Below are positions 8,966-17,671 of a stretch of DNA of 64,000 bases, in pieces. Numbering within the stretch: the first letter of the stretch is position 1; every line of letters starts with the position of its first letter. The position numbers were made by a program, and so were the translations under genes. The notes beneath the pieces were generated by a model. That model made no database searches and was not told the DNA's origin. It saw only the letters and a program-made list of their open reading frames with translations. Source of the stretch: an uncultured Bacteroidales bacterium (GTDB lineage: Bacteria; Bacteroidota; Bacteroidia; Bacteroidales; Muribaculaceae); contig CACYRK010000006.1 of the NCBI GenBank assembly GCA_902776835.1, positions 92,783 to 156,782 of the forward strand, given 5' to 3'.

Positions 8966-11900
8966 TTAAAGTCCGAAACGCAGTGTGAAAGTAAACTGCT
9001 TGGGGTTGGGCGAAGCCACACCACCGCTGTTGAAGTACTCAGGATCTTGACCGTTGAGTTTCTTGTCGGCATAAAGCAGGAACATGTTGGTCATCGCCAA
9101 CTTCACCGAAGCGCTGGTGAGGCGGAGGTGACGTATGAAGCTCATAGGCATGTCGTAACTCAGCGACACCTCTTTGAGGCGGATGAAGTCGCCGTGAGCG
9201 ATGCGTGCCGTACTGTAGTTATAAGCGTTGTAACCGCGGCCCAGGTAGGGGTTAGAGTTGGTCTGACGGCGCGAAGCGATTGCAGGAATGTCGGTGTACT
9301 GCTCATCGCCCGGCATCACCCAGCGGTTCTTGAACTCCTTAGGCATTGCGGCCATGTCGCTGTAAGAGGCTGCGAAGTCGGGGCTCAGGCGCAGGTAGTT
9401 GCCAAACGAGTAAGTCATGAACACGTTCAGGTGGAAGCCACGCCATCCGAAGATGTTACCGAAGCCACCCGAGATAGTAGGATCGACGGGACCCTCATAC
9501 TTGAGGAAGTCGAGTTTCTCATACTCCTGGAAGTTGATGTCGTCGCTGGTCTCCTCGCCGTTCTCGTTGATGATCACGGGCAGACCGTGGCCGCTCAGGC
9601 CAACGAACGGAATCGAGAAGATGGCACGGTGGGGATAGCCCTCCAAGGGGAAACCGGTGCCCTGAACCAGGCTGATGACGTTAGAACGCGACTCCAACTT
9701 GGTAATCTTAGTCTTGCTGTAAGAGAAGGTAAGGTCGGTGTTCCAACTGAATGCCATAGGATCGGCGGGGTCGATGTTCTTGGTCGACACGGTGAACTCG
9801 ACACCGTGCGAAGCCATCTCGGCAACGTTAGCAAACTTGCTCGTCACACCACCGACACCTTGAGTCTTGATGCGGCCGATAAGGTCGAAGTTGTTACGCT
9901 TGTACCAGTCGAAGACCACGTTGATGCGGTTGCGCAGGAAACCCATGTCGACACCCACGTCAAGTTCGTGCTTCTTCTCGTACGACAACTCATAGTTGGC
10001 AAGGCCGTTCAGGCCGATACCCATCTCCTTGGCTTCGCTCTCCTGGCGCCAGGGGCGCGAGGGGTAGTAAAGTGCCTCGGCGTTGGCGTAGCCTGTGGGG
10101 CCACTCTCACCGGTCAGCGAGTACGAAGCACGCAGTTTAGCGTAACTCAGCCAGCCATTGTGTGCATCGCTCCACTCGCGGAAGAACGGCTCGTCGTAGA
10201 CGTTCCAAGCAGCCGAGATGTTCCATGTGGGCAGCCAGCGGCTCTGGGTGGTCTTACCCATGAGGTTAGAACCCTCGTAGCGCACGGTGCCGTTGAGCAC
10301 ATAGCGACCCAGGAGACTGTAGTTGGCGTTGGCAAAGTAAGCCATGTTGCGGCGATAGCCCTTGCCGTCGCTGAAGTAAGCACCGTTCTCCTCTTCCATC
10401 TGCTTGAACAGGTTGTGGCTGGTGAACGGCAGGTTACCGTTGGCATAAACGATACCCCAGCCCTGGAACGACTGAGCGTAGCGGTCGACGCGGCTTGTCT
10501 CCATACCAGCGTAGAGTTGGATGAGGTGCTTGTCGTTGAAGTTCTTCATGTACTGTCCGGTAGCGCGGAAGTCGATCTGGGTGATCGAGTTCTTGCTGTA
10601 GAACAGGATACCGCCCTTAGGAAGCACGGTCTCGGGGAGAGCGTTCTCGATGTCGGGGTCGGTATATAAATAGGTGTTGCTCGAACGGATGATAGCATCC
10701 TCGGGATCGATACCAGCGCGGTAAGCGCGGGCCTGGTTACTGTTGTCGAGCACATAGTGGTTCTGCTCGGCCACGTTGTGGCGCAGCGAAGCCAGCAAGT
10801 TGAACTCGAGGCTCTCGCCCTGCTTGATGATGGGCTTGATTTGGAGTTCGCCCTGGAACTTCACATCCAGCACGTCGATGTCGATGTAGTTGTTGTCGAG
10901 TTCGTGGAAGATGTTGAAGTCGGTGTAGTTACGACGATAGTACAGATTCGGGTCAAGAGCACGCGAGGTGTTGAGCGCGAAACTGTAGGGGTTAATATCG
11001 AAGTCACGCGATACCTCACCGTTCACCACGTCGACGTTCTGGCTCAGCGTACCGGGCGCTTTCTGCTTACGGTAACTGTCGCTGTTAAGGATTTTCACGC
11101 GAATCTTGTCGGTGAGTTGGTAGATAGCGTTGCTGTTGAATGTGTAACGCTCCACGCGGCTGCTCTTGTACCATCCTGGGTCGTTCATGATCGAAATCGA
11201 CGAATAGAACGAGCCCTTGTCGGTACCGCCGCTGATGCTCACTGCATGGTTCTGCATGACGTTGTTGTTGAACAGGAGGTCGAACCAGTCGGTGTTCTGG
11301 AACTCGGCCTGGCGCAGGTATTGGTTCATGGCGGCGCGGGTGTTGGGCAGACCGTAAGCGCCAGCGGTGGCGTCGTACTGGTCCATCAGAGTGTACATGC
11401 GGCCATAGATACCTGTCGACGAGCCGTTGGCCAGCGAAGCGAACTCGAGCCAGCCTTTCTGCTCCATTTCTTTGTAGATACTCATCTGCTCCTGCGAGTT
11501 GCTGATGTTGAACTCGCTGTAGCGGGGCTTCAGACGGTAGGTGAACTCACCGGTGTAGTTGATTGCGGTGTGTCCCTTGCGACCGGTCTTGGTGGTGATC
11601 ACAATCACACCGGCGTTAGCCTTAGCACCGTAGATACTGGTTGCAGAACCGTCCTTAAGAATTTGGAAACTCTCGATATCGTCGGCGTTCAGACCGGCGA
11701 CAGCCGAGGCGATAAGCGTGGTAGCGTCACCCGACGAGAGGTCGTCGGCACTAATCTCGACGTTGTCCTCGAGAATCACACCATCCACCACCCAGAGAGG
11801 CTTGGAACTACCGTAGATTGAGGTAGCACCACGCACGCGAATCTTGGGTGCGGTACCGAACGTACCGGTCACGTTTTGCACTTGCACACCGGCGGCACGT

Positions 11901-12328
11901 CCTTCGAGCGAGCGGCTGACATCGGCAACACCATCGAGTTTAGCCTTAGAGGCGTCGACGCTGGTCGTTGCACCGGTAAACAGTCGTTTGTCGACCTTCT
12001 GATAACCGGTGACCACCACCTCTTCGAGTTGTTGTCCACTGGGTTTCAGAACCACGGTCATATCACTCTTTGCAGCGACCTCCATGGGTTCGTAGCCAAG
12101 GTAGGTGATTACCAACTTGGCTCCACTCGGCACGGTGAGAGTGAATTTACCATCGATGTCAGTAGCGATGCCATTAGAGGTTTTACCCTTCTGGACGACA
12201 GTCGCTCCAATCACAGGATCATTGTTCTCGTCATAGACGACACCGCTCGCCTTCACTTGCGCGTTGAGCGAGAACGCCATAACAGATAGAACAATGAGCA
12301 GAAGTAATTTTCTGATACTCATAAGCAC
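8966..12328 (-). CDS. SusC/RagA family TonB-dependent outer-membrane transporter
   Basis: A 1120-residue TonB-linked importer. Signal peptide at residues 1-24 (MLMSIRKLLLLIVLSVMAFSLNAQ); carboxypeptidase-like regulatory domain at about 27-100 (SGVVYDENNDPVIGATV, IDGKFTLTVPSGAKLVITYLGY); TonB box and plug from about 105 (EEVVVTGYQ, GRAAGVQVQNVTG, RVRGATSIYGSSKPLWVVDG, ILKDGSATSIYGAKANAGVI), which are the SusC signature blocks; then a 22-stranded barrel ending FTFTLRFGL. No extra N-terminal anti-sigma signalling domain is present. It is the first gene of the SusC-SusD-Mx1-DUF4302 operon. ATG at 12326-12328 or 12320-12322 could be the start; the difference is two residues. Confidence 0.96.
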   Translation of the reverse strand: MLMSIRKLLLLIVLSVMAFSLNAQVKASGVVYDENNDPVIGATVVQKGKTSNGIATDIDGKFTLTVPSGAKLVITYLGYEPMEVAAKSDMTVVLKPSGQQLEEVVVTGYQKVDKRLFTGATTSVDASKAKLDGVADVSRSLEGRAAGVQVQNVTGTFGTAPKIRVRGATSIYGSSKPLWVVDGVILEDNVEISADDLSSGDATTLIASAVAGLNADDIESFQILKDGSATSIYGAKANAGVIVITTKTGRKGHTAINYTGEFTYRLKPRYSEFNISNSQEQMSIYKEMEQKGWLEFASLANGSSTGIYGRMYTLMDQYDATAGAYGLPNTRAAMNQYLRQAEFQNTDWFDLLFNNNVMQNHAVSISGGTDKGSFYSSISIMNDPGWYKSSRVERYTFNSNAIYQLTDKIRVKILNSDSYRKQKAPGTLSQNVDVVNGEVSRDFDINPYSFALNTSRALDPNLYYRRNYTDFNIFHELDNNYIDIDVLDVKFQGELQIKPIIKQGESLEFNLLASLRHNVAEQNHYVLDNSNQARAYRAGIDPEDAIIRSSNTYLYTDPDIENALPETVLPKGGILFYSKNSITQIDFRATGQYMKNFNDKHLIQLYAGMETSRVDRYAQSFQGWGIVYANGNLPFTSHNLFKQMEEENGAYFSDGKGYRRNMAYFANANYSLLGRYVLNGTVRYEGSNLMGKTTQSRWLPTWNISAAWNVYDEPFFREWSDAHNGWLSYAKLRASYSLTGESGPTGYANAEALYYPSRPWRQESEAKEMGIGLNGLANYELSYEKKHELDVGVDMGFLRNRINVVFDWYKRNNFDLIGRIKTQGVGGVTSKFANVAEMASHGVEFTVSTKNIDPADPMAFSWNTDLTFSYSKTKITKLESRSNVISLVQGTGFPLEGYPHRAIFSIPFVGLSGHGLPVIINENGEETSDDINFQEYEKLDFLKYEGPVDPTISGGFGNIFGWRGFHLNVFMTYSFGNYLRLSPDFAASYSDMAAMPKEFKNRWVMPGDEQYTDIPAIASRRQTNSNPYLGRGYNAYNYSTARIAHGDFIRLKEVSLSYDMPMSFIRHLRLTSASVKLAMTNMFLLYADKKLNGQDPEYFNSGGVASPNPKQFTFTLRFGL

Positions 12329-12521
12329 TGTTTCTTAAAATTATTATTCTTTCAATTTTTTTATCAGTCTCCACACGTATAATGCCGTCGAAAAAGCCAA
12401 CCACGGCGACTACGGAAAAAGGCAATGCTGCACCAGCCACCACAAAGTGAAATCGCTGGCACTCATTGTTTTAGTCAACTCATGCTTGGTAGTTTCTTAA
12501 CATTAAACAATAATCTTGCGA

Positions 12522-12529
12522 CAAAATTA
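12522..12529 (-). promoter_or_regulatory. Candidate -7 box (TAATTTTG) upstream of susC
   Basis: The minus strand reads TAATTTTG, matching TAnnTTTG, 194 nt upstream of the susC start codon, which would give a leader of nearly 190 nt. The stretch between 12329 and 12750 holds no gene. It is AT-rich close to the box. Confidence 0.4.
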
Positions 12530-12750
12530 AAAAAACTTTTTTAAACGAGCAATTTTTTTTATCAAAAACGCCACAAAAGGAAAAAAAAGTAACACTTTAG
12601 TTAAAAATTATGTTCTACAACATGTTTTTAACACTTCTAAAAACGTCCCGCCGAGCGTAACTTGGTGGTACTCTGCCACTTGCCAAAAATATCAAATTGT
12701 AAGCACCCCTGACGCATCATCACCACCCCCTCAAGATTCCCCCAGAGTCA

Positions 12751-12831
12751 CTAGAATTTCTAGAATCTCTAGAGTATCTAGAATCTCTAGAAGGGCTAGA
12801 GACTCTAGAATTTCTAGAAAGGCTAGAAAAA
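12751..12831. repeat. Nine tandem copies of a 9-bp CTAGANNNN repeat
   Basis: Nine units in perfect 9-bp phase, each starting CTAGA: CTAGAATTT, CTAGAATCT, CTAGAGTAT, CTAGAATCT, CTAGAAGGG, CTAGAGACT, CTAGAATTT, CTAGAAAGG, CTAGAAAAA. The first five bases are fixed while the last four vary. It ends 12 bp before the -33 element of the pseudouridine synthase promoter. Related 9-bp-phased arrays occur at 15979, 31016 and 32465. Confidence 0.9.
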
Positions 12832-12842
12832 CTCAAAACAAG

Positions 12843-12875
12843 TTTTGGATTTTCGCTTACCTTGCACTAATTTTG
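12843..12875 (+). promoter_or_regulatory. Promoter (-33 TTTTG, -7 TAATTTTG) of the rluA-like gene
   Basis: TTTTG at 12843-12847 and TAATTTTG at 12868-12875 are 20 nt apart, the usual Bacteroidetes spacing. Transcription should start near 12880, leaving a leader of about 80 nt. Confidence 0.65.
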
Positions 12876-12958
12876 CACCACAAAAGGGTCACGGCACCAG
12901 GGTCGCACAGCCGAAACCCCCATATAATATAATAAGGTGTGACCACATTCGCGCTAAT

Positions 12959-13678
12959 ATGGAAGTTCTTTACGAAGACAACCACATCCTTATCATCAAC
13001 AAGGCCGCCGGCGAGATCGTGCAGGGCGACCAGACTCACGACCCCACGCTTGCCGACACCGTAAAGCAGTGGCTCAAAGAGAAATACAACAAACCAGGCA
13101 ACGTGTTTTGCGGCGTGACACACCGCATCGACCGCCCTACCTGGGGCCTTGTGGTGATGGCCAAGACAAGCAAGGGCTTGTCGCGCATGAACGAGTTGTT
13201 CCGCAAGGGTCAGGTACACAAGACCTACTGGGCAATCACCGAACGCTGCCCCGACCATCGCTGCGGCACGCTCACCCACTGGGTGACGCCGGTGAAGCAG
13301 GGCAACAAGACCTACGCCTGCAACTACCAGGTGCCCGGCAGCGTGAAGGCTGTGCTCAACTACCGCGTGCTGGCCAGCGGCGACCGCTACCATCTGCTGG
13401 AGGTGACGTTGCTCACGGGCCGCAAGCACCAAATACGCTGTCAACTGTCGTCGATAGGCTGCCCCATCAAGGGCGACGTGAAATATGGTGCGCGGCGCGG
13501 CAATGCCGACATGAGCATCGGCCTGCAGTCGCACAACATCCACTTCACACACCCGGTGAGCGGCAAGGAAATCGACGTGACGGCGCCTCTGCCCCCCGAC
13601 CCGCTGTGGGCCAAACTGGCGGCACTCATTCCCGACAACAACACTAATAAAACCGATAACGATGAAAACAATTATTAA
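12959..13678 (+). CDS. RluA-family RNA pseudouridine synthase
   Basis: A 239-residue pseudouridine synthase that isomerises uridine in rRNA or tRNA. It starts MEVLYEDNHILIINKAAGEIVQ, the usual beginning of stand-alone RluA proteins without an S4 domain. HRIDRPTWGLVVMAKTSKG near residue 60 is motif II, and its Asp (HRID) is the catalytic nucleophile; Trp replaces the more common Ser before Gly. LLTGRKHQIRCQLSSIGCPIKGDVKYG near 155 is the later conserved block. The frame is open 38 codons upstream, but that part reads through the promoter region, so ATG at 12959 is preferred. The 3' end overlaps the next gene by 17 nt. The target nucleotide cannot be told from sequence. Confidence 0.9.
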   Translation: MEVLYEDNHILIINKAAGEIVQGDQTHDPTLADTVKQWLKEKYNKPGNVFCGVTHRIDRPTWGLVVMAKTSKGLSRMNELFRKGQVHKTYWAITERCPDHRCGTLTHWVTPVKQGNKTYACNYQVPGSVKAVLNYRVLASGDRYHLLEVTLLTGRKHQIRCQLSSIGCPIKGDVKYGARRGNADMSIGLQSHNIHFTHPVSGKEIDVTAPLPPDPLWAKLAALIPDNNTNKTDNDENNY

Positions 13679-14228
13679 CCGCATCGCACTCTTGGCCATC
13701 ATGGCCGTGATGAGCGTAAACATGATGGCCCAACTTCCCGACGGCGCCATCAACATTGCTTCGGCCTTATCCTACGAGTTGTATGTGGTGGGCGACGACG
13801 CGCCCGGCGCACGCAGTCTGTGGATTCAATACAACGCTACCAAAGAGGTGAAATGCCTGCTGCAAACCAGCCAGGAGCCTCTCGATTTCAGCGAGTACGC
13901 CTTCAATCAAGAAGACGGCAAAGTGATGCCGGCGAACGCCATATGCTCCATCAGCAACGCATTTGTCTACCCCGGCGCCAACTGCTATGTGGTGCTGGAA
14001 GGGTGCCCCGACAGCCGAAACATCTACACCTTTATTTACGATGTGAGAAACGGGCACACCATTCACCTGCCCACCAACAACGGCTTCATAGGCTTCACCA
14101 ACGAGGACACCGACCTGCTCTCGGAAAGTTACGACTATTATCCGCAGGGCGGGCGTTACAGCGTAATCAACGCTTACGACATCAATGGCAAGCACCTGTC
14201 GACAATGAGAATCAAGCACGAACAATAA
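13662..14228 (+). CDS. Small exported protein of unknown function
   Basis: A 188-residue protein not matched to a family by eye. MKTIINRIALLAIMAVMSVNMMAQ is a clear signal peptide with likely cleavage after MAQ and no lipobox cysteine, so it is periplasmic or secreted. The mature part is beta-rich (YELYVVGDDAPGARSLWIQ, NCYVVLEGCPDSRNIYTFIYDV) with two cysteines. The gene begins inside the last codons of the pseudouridine synthase gene and ends 31 nt before fumarase, so the three are likely co-transcribed, though their functions do not suggest a shared pathway. Confidence 0.75.
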   Translation: MKTIINRIALLAIMAVMSVNMMAQLPDGAINIASALSYELYVVGDDAPGARSLWIQYNATKEVKCLLQTSQEPLDFSEYAFNQEDGKVMPANAICSISNAFVYPGANCYVVLEGCPDSRNIYTFIYDVRNGHTIHLPTNNGFIGFTNEDTDLLSESYDYYPQGGRYSVINAYDINGKHLSTMRIKHEQ

Positions 14229-14259
14229 ACCACATTATTTATAATAACACACAACGATT

Positions 14260-15903
14260 ATGGCAAACACTCCTGAGTTTAAGTATGCGCCCATGTTCCA
14301 GTTGGGCGAGGACAAGACCGAATATTATCTGCTCACCGACAAATATGTGAGCGTGGGCGACTTTGAGGGCAAACCGATGCTGAAAGTCGAGCCCGAGGCG
14401 CTGACGTTGCTGGCCCAGCACGCGTTTCGCGACGTGTCGTTCATGCTGCGCCGCAGCCACAACGAGCAGGTGGCAAAAATCCTGCGCGACCCCGAGGCCA
14501 GCGAGAACGACAAGTACGTGGCGCTGACCTTCTTGCGCAATGCCGAGGTGAGCGTCAAGGGCAAGTTGCCGCTGTGCCAGGACACCGGCACCGCCATCAT
14601 CCACGGCGAAAAGGGACAGCAGGTGTGGACCGGCTTCTGCGACGAGGAGGCCCTGTCGCGCGGCGTGTTCAACACCTACACCAACGAGAACCTGCGCTAC
14701 TCGCAGAACGCCCCGCTCAACATGTATGACGAGGTGAACACCCGTTGCAACCTGCCGGCACAAATCGACCTGGAGGCCACCGAAGGCATGGAATATCGCT
14801 TCCTGTGCGTTACCAAGGGCGGCGGCAGCGCCAACAAGACCTACCTGTATCAGGAGACCAAGGCCCGCATCCAGAATCCCGGCACGCTCATCCCCTTCCT
14901 GGTGGAGAAGATGAAGACGCTGGGCACCGCGGCCTGCCCGCCTTACCACATCGCCATAGTGATTGGCGGCACGAGCGCCGAGAAGAACCTGCTGACGGTG
15001 AAATTGGCGTCGACCCACTTCTACGACGAGTTGCCCACCACGGGCGATGAGACCGGCCGCGCCTTCCGCGACGTGGAACTGGAGGAGCAACTGCTCGCCG
15101 AGGCCCACAAGATTGGGCTGGGCGCACAGTTCGGCGGCAAATACCTGGCTCACGACGTGCGCGTGGTGCGTCTGCCTCGCCACGGTGCAAGTTGCCCCAT
15201 CGGCCTGGGCGTGAGTTGCAGCGCCGACCGCAACATCAAGGCGAAAATCAACCGCGACGGTGTGTGGATTGAGCGTCTCGACGACAAGCCCTACGAACTC
15301 ATCCCCGAGGAGTTGCGCCAGGCTGGCGAGGGCGAGGCCGTGAAAATCGACCTCAACCAACCCATGAGCGAGGTGCGCAAGATTCTGTCGCAATATCCGG
15401 TGAGCACGCGCCTGAGCCTCAACGGCACCATCATCGTGGGTCGCGACATCGCTCACGCCAAGATTAAAGCCCGTCTCGACGCTGGCGAGGGCATGCCACA
15501 GTATCTCAAGGATCACCCCATCTACTATGCCGGCCCTGCCAAGACTCCCGCAGGCATGGCATGTGGCTCGATGGGGCCGACGACAGCCGGCCGCATGGAC
15601 CCCTATGTGGATGAGTTCCAAGAGAATGGCGGCAGTTTGGTGATGCTCGCCAAGGGCAATCGCTCGCAGGCCGTGACCGACGCATGCCGCAAGCATGGCG
15701 GCTTCTACCTGGGCTCGATAGGTGGCCCTGCAGCCATCTTGGCACAGAACAACATCAAGAGCATCGAGTGCGTCGAGTATCCCGAGTTGGGCATGGAAGC
15801 CATCTGGAAAATTGAGGTCGAGGACTTCCCCGCCTTCATCCTTGTGGACGACAAGGGCAATGATTTCTTCCAGAAGATTGCCACCGGCTGCCCGATGAAG
15901 TAA
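14260..15903 (+). CDS. fum: Class I fumarate hydratase (iron-sulfur)
   Basis: A 547-residue fumarase of the FumA/FumB type, close to the 548 residues of the E. coli enzymes, interconverting fumarate and malate. The alpha part holds [20 protein letters not shown] near residue 105, whose Cys is a [4Fe-4S] ligand, then [35 protein letters not shown]. The beta part holds [30 protein letters not shown] near 425 and [16 protein letters not shown] near 485. In Bacteroidales it serves the reductive branch to fumarate and succinate during fermentation. Oxygen sensitivity of the cluster is expected from the family. Confidence 0.97.
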   Translation: MANTPEFKYAPMFQLGEDKTEYYLLTDKYVSVGDFEGKPMLKVEPEALTLLAQHAFRDVSFMLRRSHNEQVAKILRDPEASENDKYVALTFLRNAEVSVKGKLPLCQDTGTAIIHGEKGQQVWTGFCDEEALSRGVFNTYTNENLRYSQNAPLNMYDEVNTRCNLPAQIDLEATEGMEYRFLCVTKGGGSANKTYLYQETKARIQNPGTLIPFLVEKMKTLGTAACPPYHIAIVIGGTSAEKNLLTVKLASTHFYDELPTTGDETGRAFRDVELEEQLLAEAHKIGLGAQFGGKYLAHDVRVVRLPRHGASCPIGLGVSCSADRNIKAKINRDGVWIERLDDKPYELIPEELRQAGEGEAVKIDLNQPMSEVRKILSQYPVSTRLSLNGTIIVGRDIAHAKIKARLDAGEGMPQYLKDHPIYYAGPAKTPAGMACGSMGPTTAGRMDPYVDEFQENGGSLVMLAKGNRSQAVTDACRKHGGFYLGSIGGPAAILAQNNIKSIECVEYPELGMEAIWKIEVEDFPAFILVDDKGNDFFQKIATGCPMK

Positions 15904-15931
15904 CGCCCACCGCCATTCCGGCACCCCACCA

Positions 15932-15965
15932 TAGCCAGGCACCCCACCCCAGGAGTGCCTGGCTA
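15932..15965 (+). terminator. Hairpin after fumarase, probable terminator
   Basis: An 11-bp perfect stem TAGCCAGGCAC (15932-15942) / GTGCCTGGCTA (15955-15965) lies 28 nt after the fumarase stop. Only CGTTT follows, so the U-tract is weak. Confidence 0.55.
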
Positions 15966-15978
15966 CGTTTCACCCCAA

Positions 15979-16005
15979 ATAGCAACGATAGAAACGATAG
16001 CGGCT
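15979..16005. repeat. Three 9-bp-phased ATAG repeats
   Basis: ATAGCAACG, ATAGAAACG and ATAGCGGCT follow one another in 9-bp phase, between the fumarase hairpin and the tRNA. A 9-bp inverted repeat AAAAGGGAC / GTCCCTTTT follows at 16025-16043. The rest of 15904-16180 holds no gene. Confidence 0.65.
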
Positions 16006-16180
16006 ATTTGGAGGAAAATGATGAAAAAGGGACGGTCCCTTTTGTTGCACTTTGGCTGTTGTTACCATTGGGGTGGCGGGAGTAAAATGGCTCTGTTTTG
16101 GGGTTCGCGGGGCCGTGTGGCGGACGATTTTTGGGTGTTTTTGTTAAATTTTTGTTAAAACTACTGATTTTGGTGGTGCT

Positions 16181-16214
16181 TTTTTTGCCAGTAACAAAAA
16201 AAGCAGTACCTTTG
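16181..16214 (+). promoter_or_regulatory. tRNA promoter (-33 TTTTTTG, -7 TACCTTTG)
   Basis: TTTTTTG (16181-16187) and TACCTTTG (16207-16214) are separated by 19 nt. The -7 box ends 12 nt before the tRNA. Confidence 0.75.
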
Positions 16215-16226
16215 CACCGCAAATAT

Positions 16227-16298
16227 CGCGGGATGGAGCAGTGGCAGCTCGTTGGGCTCATAACCCAAAGGTCGGAGGTTCGAGTCCTCCTCCCGCCA
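16227..16298 (+). tRNA. Initiator tRNA-Met (CAT anticodon)
   Basis: A complete 72-nt cloverleaf without encoded CCA. Acceptor GCGGGA (16228-16233) pairs with TCCCGC (16291-16296), and the first base C is unpaired with position 72, an initiator trait. The anticodon arm TTGGG-CTCATAA-CCCAA has anticodon CAT and the three consecutive G:C pairs that mark initiator tRNAs. The T-arm is GGAGG-TTCGAGT-CCTCC. The D-loop is one base shorter than usual. It stands alone between fumarase and a glycosyltransferase with its own promoter and terminator. Confidence 0.93.
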
Positions 16299-16308
16299 CA
16301 ACAGCAAG

Positions 16309-16336
16309 AGCCGAGTCGAAATGACCCGGCTTTTTT
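16309..16336 (+). terminator. Rho-independent terminator of the tRNA gene
   Basis: The stem AGCCGAGTC (16309-16317) / GACCCGGCT (16323-16331) has one A-C mismatch, and a run of T follows. Confidence 0.8.
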
Positions 16337-16442
16337 CATATCCCTACCCCACCCGCCTCGGGGTGGCTGGGGCAGCCGGGGATTGCTGGAGATTTTCGGG
16401 AGGTGTTTTTGGTGGGGGGTTGCACATTTGTTGAAAAAGTGG

Positions 16443-16450
16443 TAAATTTG
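16443..16450 (+). promoter_or_regulatory. -7 box (TAAATTTG) of the glycosyltransferase gene
   Basis: TAAATTTG matches TAnnTTTG. Its end is 23 nt before the ATG at 16474. Confidence 0.55.
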
Positions 16451-16473
16451 CATTTGAATAATTTGGAGCGACG

Positions 16474-17646
16474 ATGAAACGCATGGCCGTAATATTCGAG
16501 GGTAATATCACCCAGCAACTTGGGGTGTTCAACGCGGTAATCAACCGTGTTGCGCACCTGCTCGACATTGCGCCTTACGACATCGACGTGTTCATGATTC
16601 AGGGCTACGACACCGGGCTTAACCGCCTGCTGCACGGCACGCCGCGCATCCATGCCCGCCCCACCCACTTTTCGGTTGACGGCATCGGCGTGGAGGTGTT
16701 GTGGTTCAAGCACCGCCTCATCGACTCGGTGCTTCAGCGCGTGTTTCACCGCCAGCCGTGGTTCTACCGCCGATGGCTGCGCGGTGTGGGCGAGCGTCTC
16801 AAAGATTACGACTTGATTTCGTCGCACGACCGCATCGCGTCGTTAGCGGCATGGCACGCCGTCCACCTCAGCCCCAAGCCATGGTTCATCACGTGGCACG
16901 GCGCGAGCATCTACACCGAGCCTTATCGCCACCCCGAGGTGCGCCAGGTGACGTGCGACCTGCTGCAGGCCCCCACGTGCAACTTCTTCGTGAGCCGCGG
17001 CTTGGTGACGCAGGCCGAGCGGCTGTGTACGGGCTTCAAATGGCAGGTGCTGTGCAACGGTGCCCGCGAGAGTTTCACGCGCTACGACGACAAGCGGCGG
17101 CGCTCGCTGCGCAAGCGCGAGAATGTGAACGGCCGTCGCGTGATTGCCTTTGTGGGCCGGCTGGAGCCGGTGAAAAATGTGCTCGTGTTGCCGCCGCTCA
17201 TGCAGGCGCTGGCCAATCATGGTGTGGCTAACGCCCAACTGTGGGTGATTGGCTCGGGGTCGCTGCACGACGAACTGCGGCAGGCGTTGCAGGCTGCCGG
17301 CGTCGATTACCGCATGTGGGGCAGCCAGTCGGCCGAACGCATGCCCGAGTTGATGAACTGCATCGACGTGCTGGTGCTACCCAGCAAACTCGAGGGCATG
17401 CCGCTGGTGGCCATCGAGGCGCTGCAATGCGGCGCGCATGTGGTGGCAAGCGACGTGGTGGGCAACGCCGAGGTGGTGGGAGCCGACAATGTGGTGGCCC
17501 TCGACGACAACCTGGTCGAGAACATGGCCAGCCGCGTGGCACACCTGCTCACCCACACGGTTGAACAGCAGTTGCCACCCGAGGTCAGTTGGGAGGCTAC
17601 CGCACAACTCGAGAAGGCCGCCTACGACCCTTACATGACTGAATAA
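16474..17646 (+). CDS. GT4-family glycosyltransferase
   Basis: A 390-residue retaining glycosyltransferase with two Rossmann-like domains. The N-terminal acceptor domain starts MKRMAVIFEGNITQQLGVFNAVINRVAH. The nucleotide-sugar domain shows FVGRLEPVKNVLVLPPLM near residue 225 and the GT4 signature EGMPLVAIEALQCGAHVVASDVVGNAEVV near 310, whose first Glu is the EX7E-type residue contacting the donor. There is no signal peptide or transmembrane helix, so it acts at the cytoplasmic membrane surface, probably on a lipid-linked or surface glycan. No glycan cluster surrounds it and the sugar is unknown. It ends 25 nt before priA and may be co-transcribed with it. Confidence 0.88.
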   Translation: MKRMAVIFEGNITQQLGVFNAVINRVAHLLDIAPYDIDVFMIQGYDTGLNRLLHGTPRIHARPTHFSVDGIGVEVLWFKHRLIDSVLQRVFHRQPWFYRRWLRGVGERLKDYDLISSHDRIASLAAWHAVHLSPKPWFITWHGASIYTEPYRHPEVRQVTCDLLQAPTCNFFVSRGLVTQAERLCTGFKWQVLCNGARESFTRYDDKRRRSLRKRENVNGRRVIAFVGRLEPVKNVLVLPPLMQALANHGVANAQLWVIGSGSLHDELRQALQAAGVDYRMWGSQSAERMPELMNCIDVLVLPSKLEGMPLVAIEALQCGAHVVASDVVGNAEVVGADNVVALDDNLVENMASRVAHLLTHTVEQQLPPEVSWEATAQLEKAAYDPYMTE

Positions 17647-17671
17647 CAGAAAAAAAACACTTCAAGATATC

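Noticed and set aside
14260..15903. Possible heterodimeric tartrate dehydratase instead of fumarase
   Set aside because: The protein is a single 547-residue chain with both alpha and beta parts in FumA/FumB order and length.
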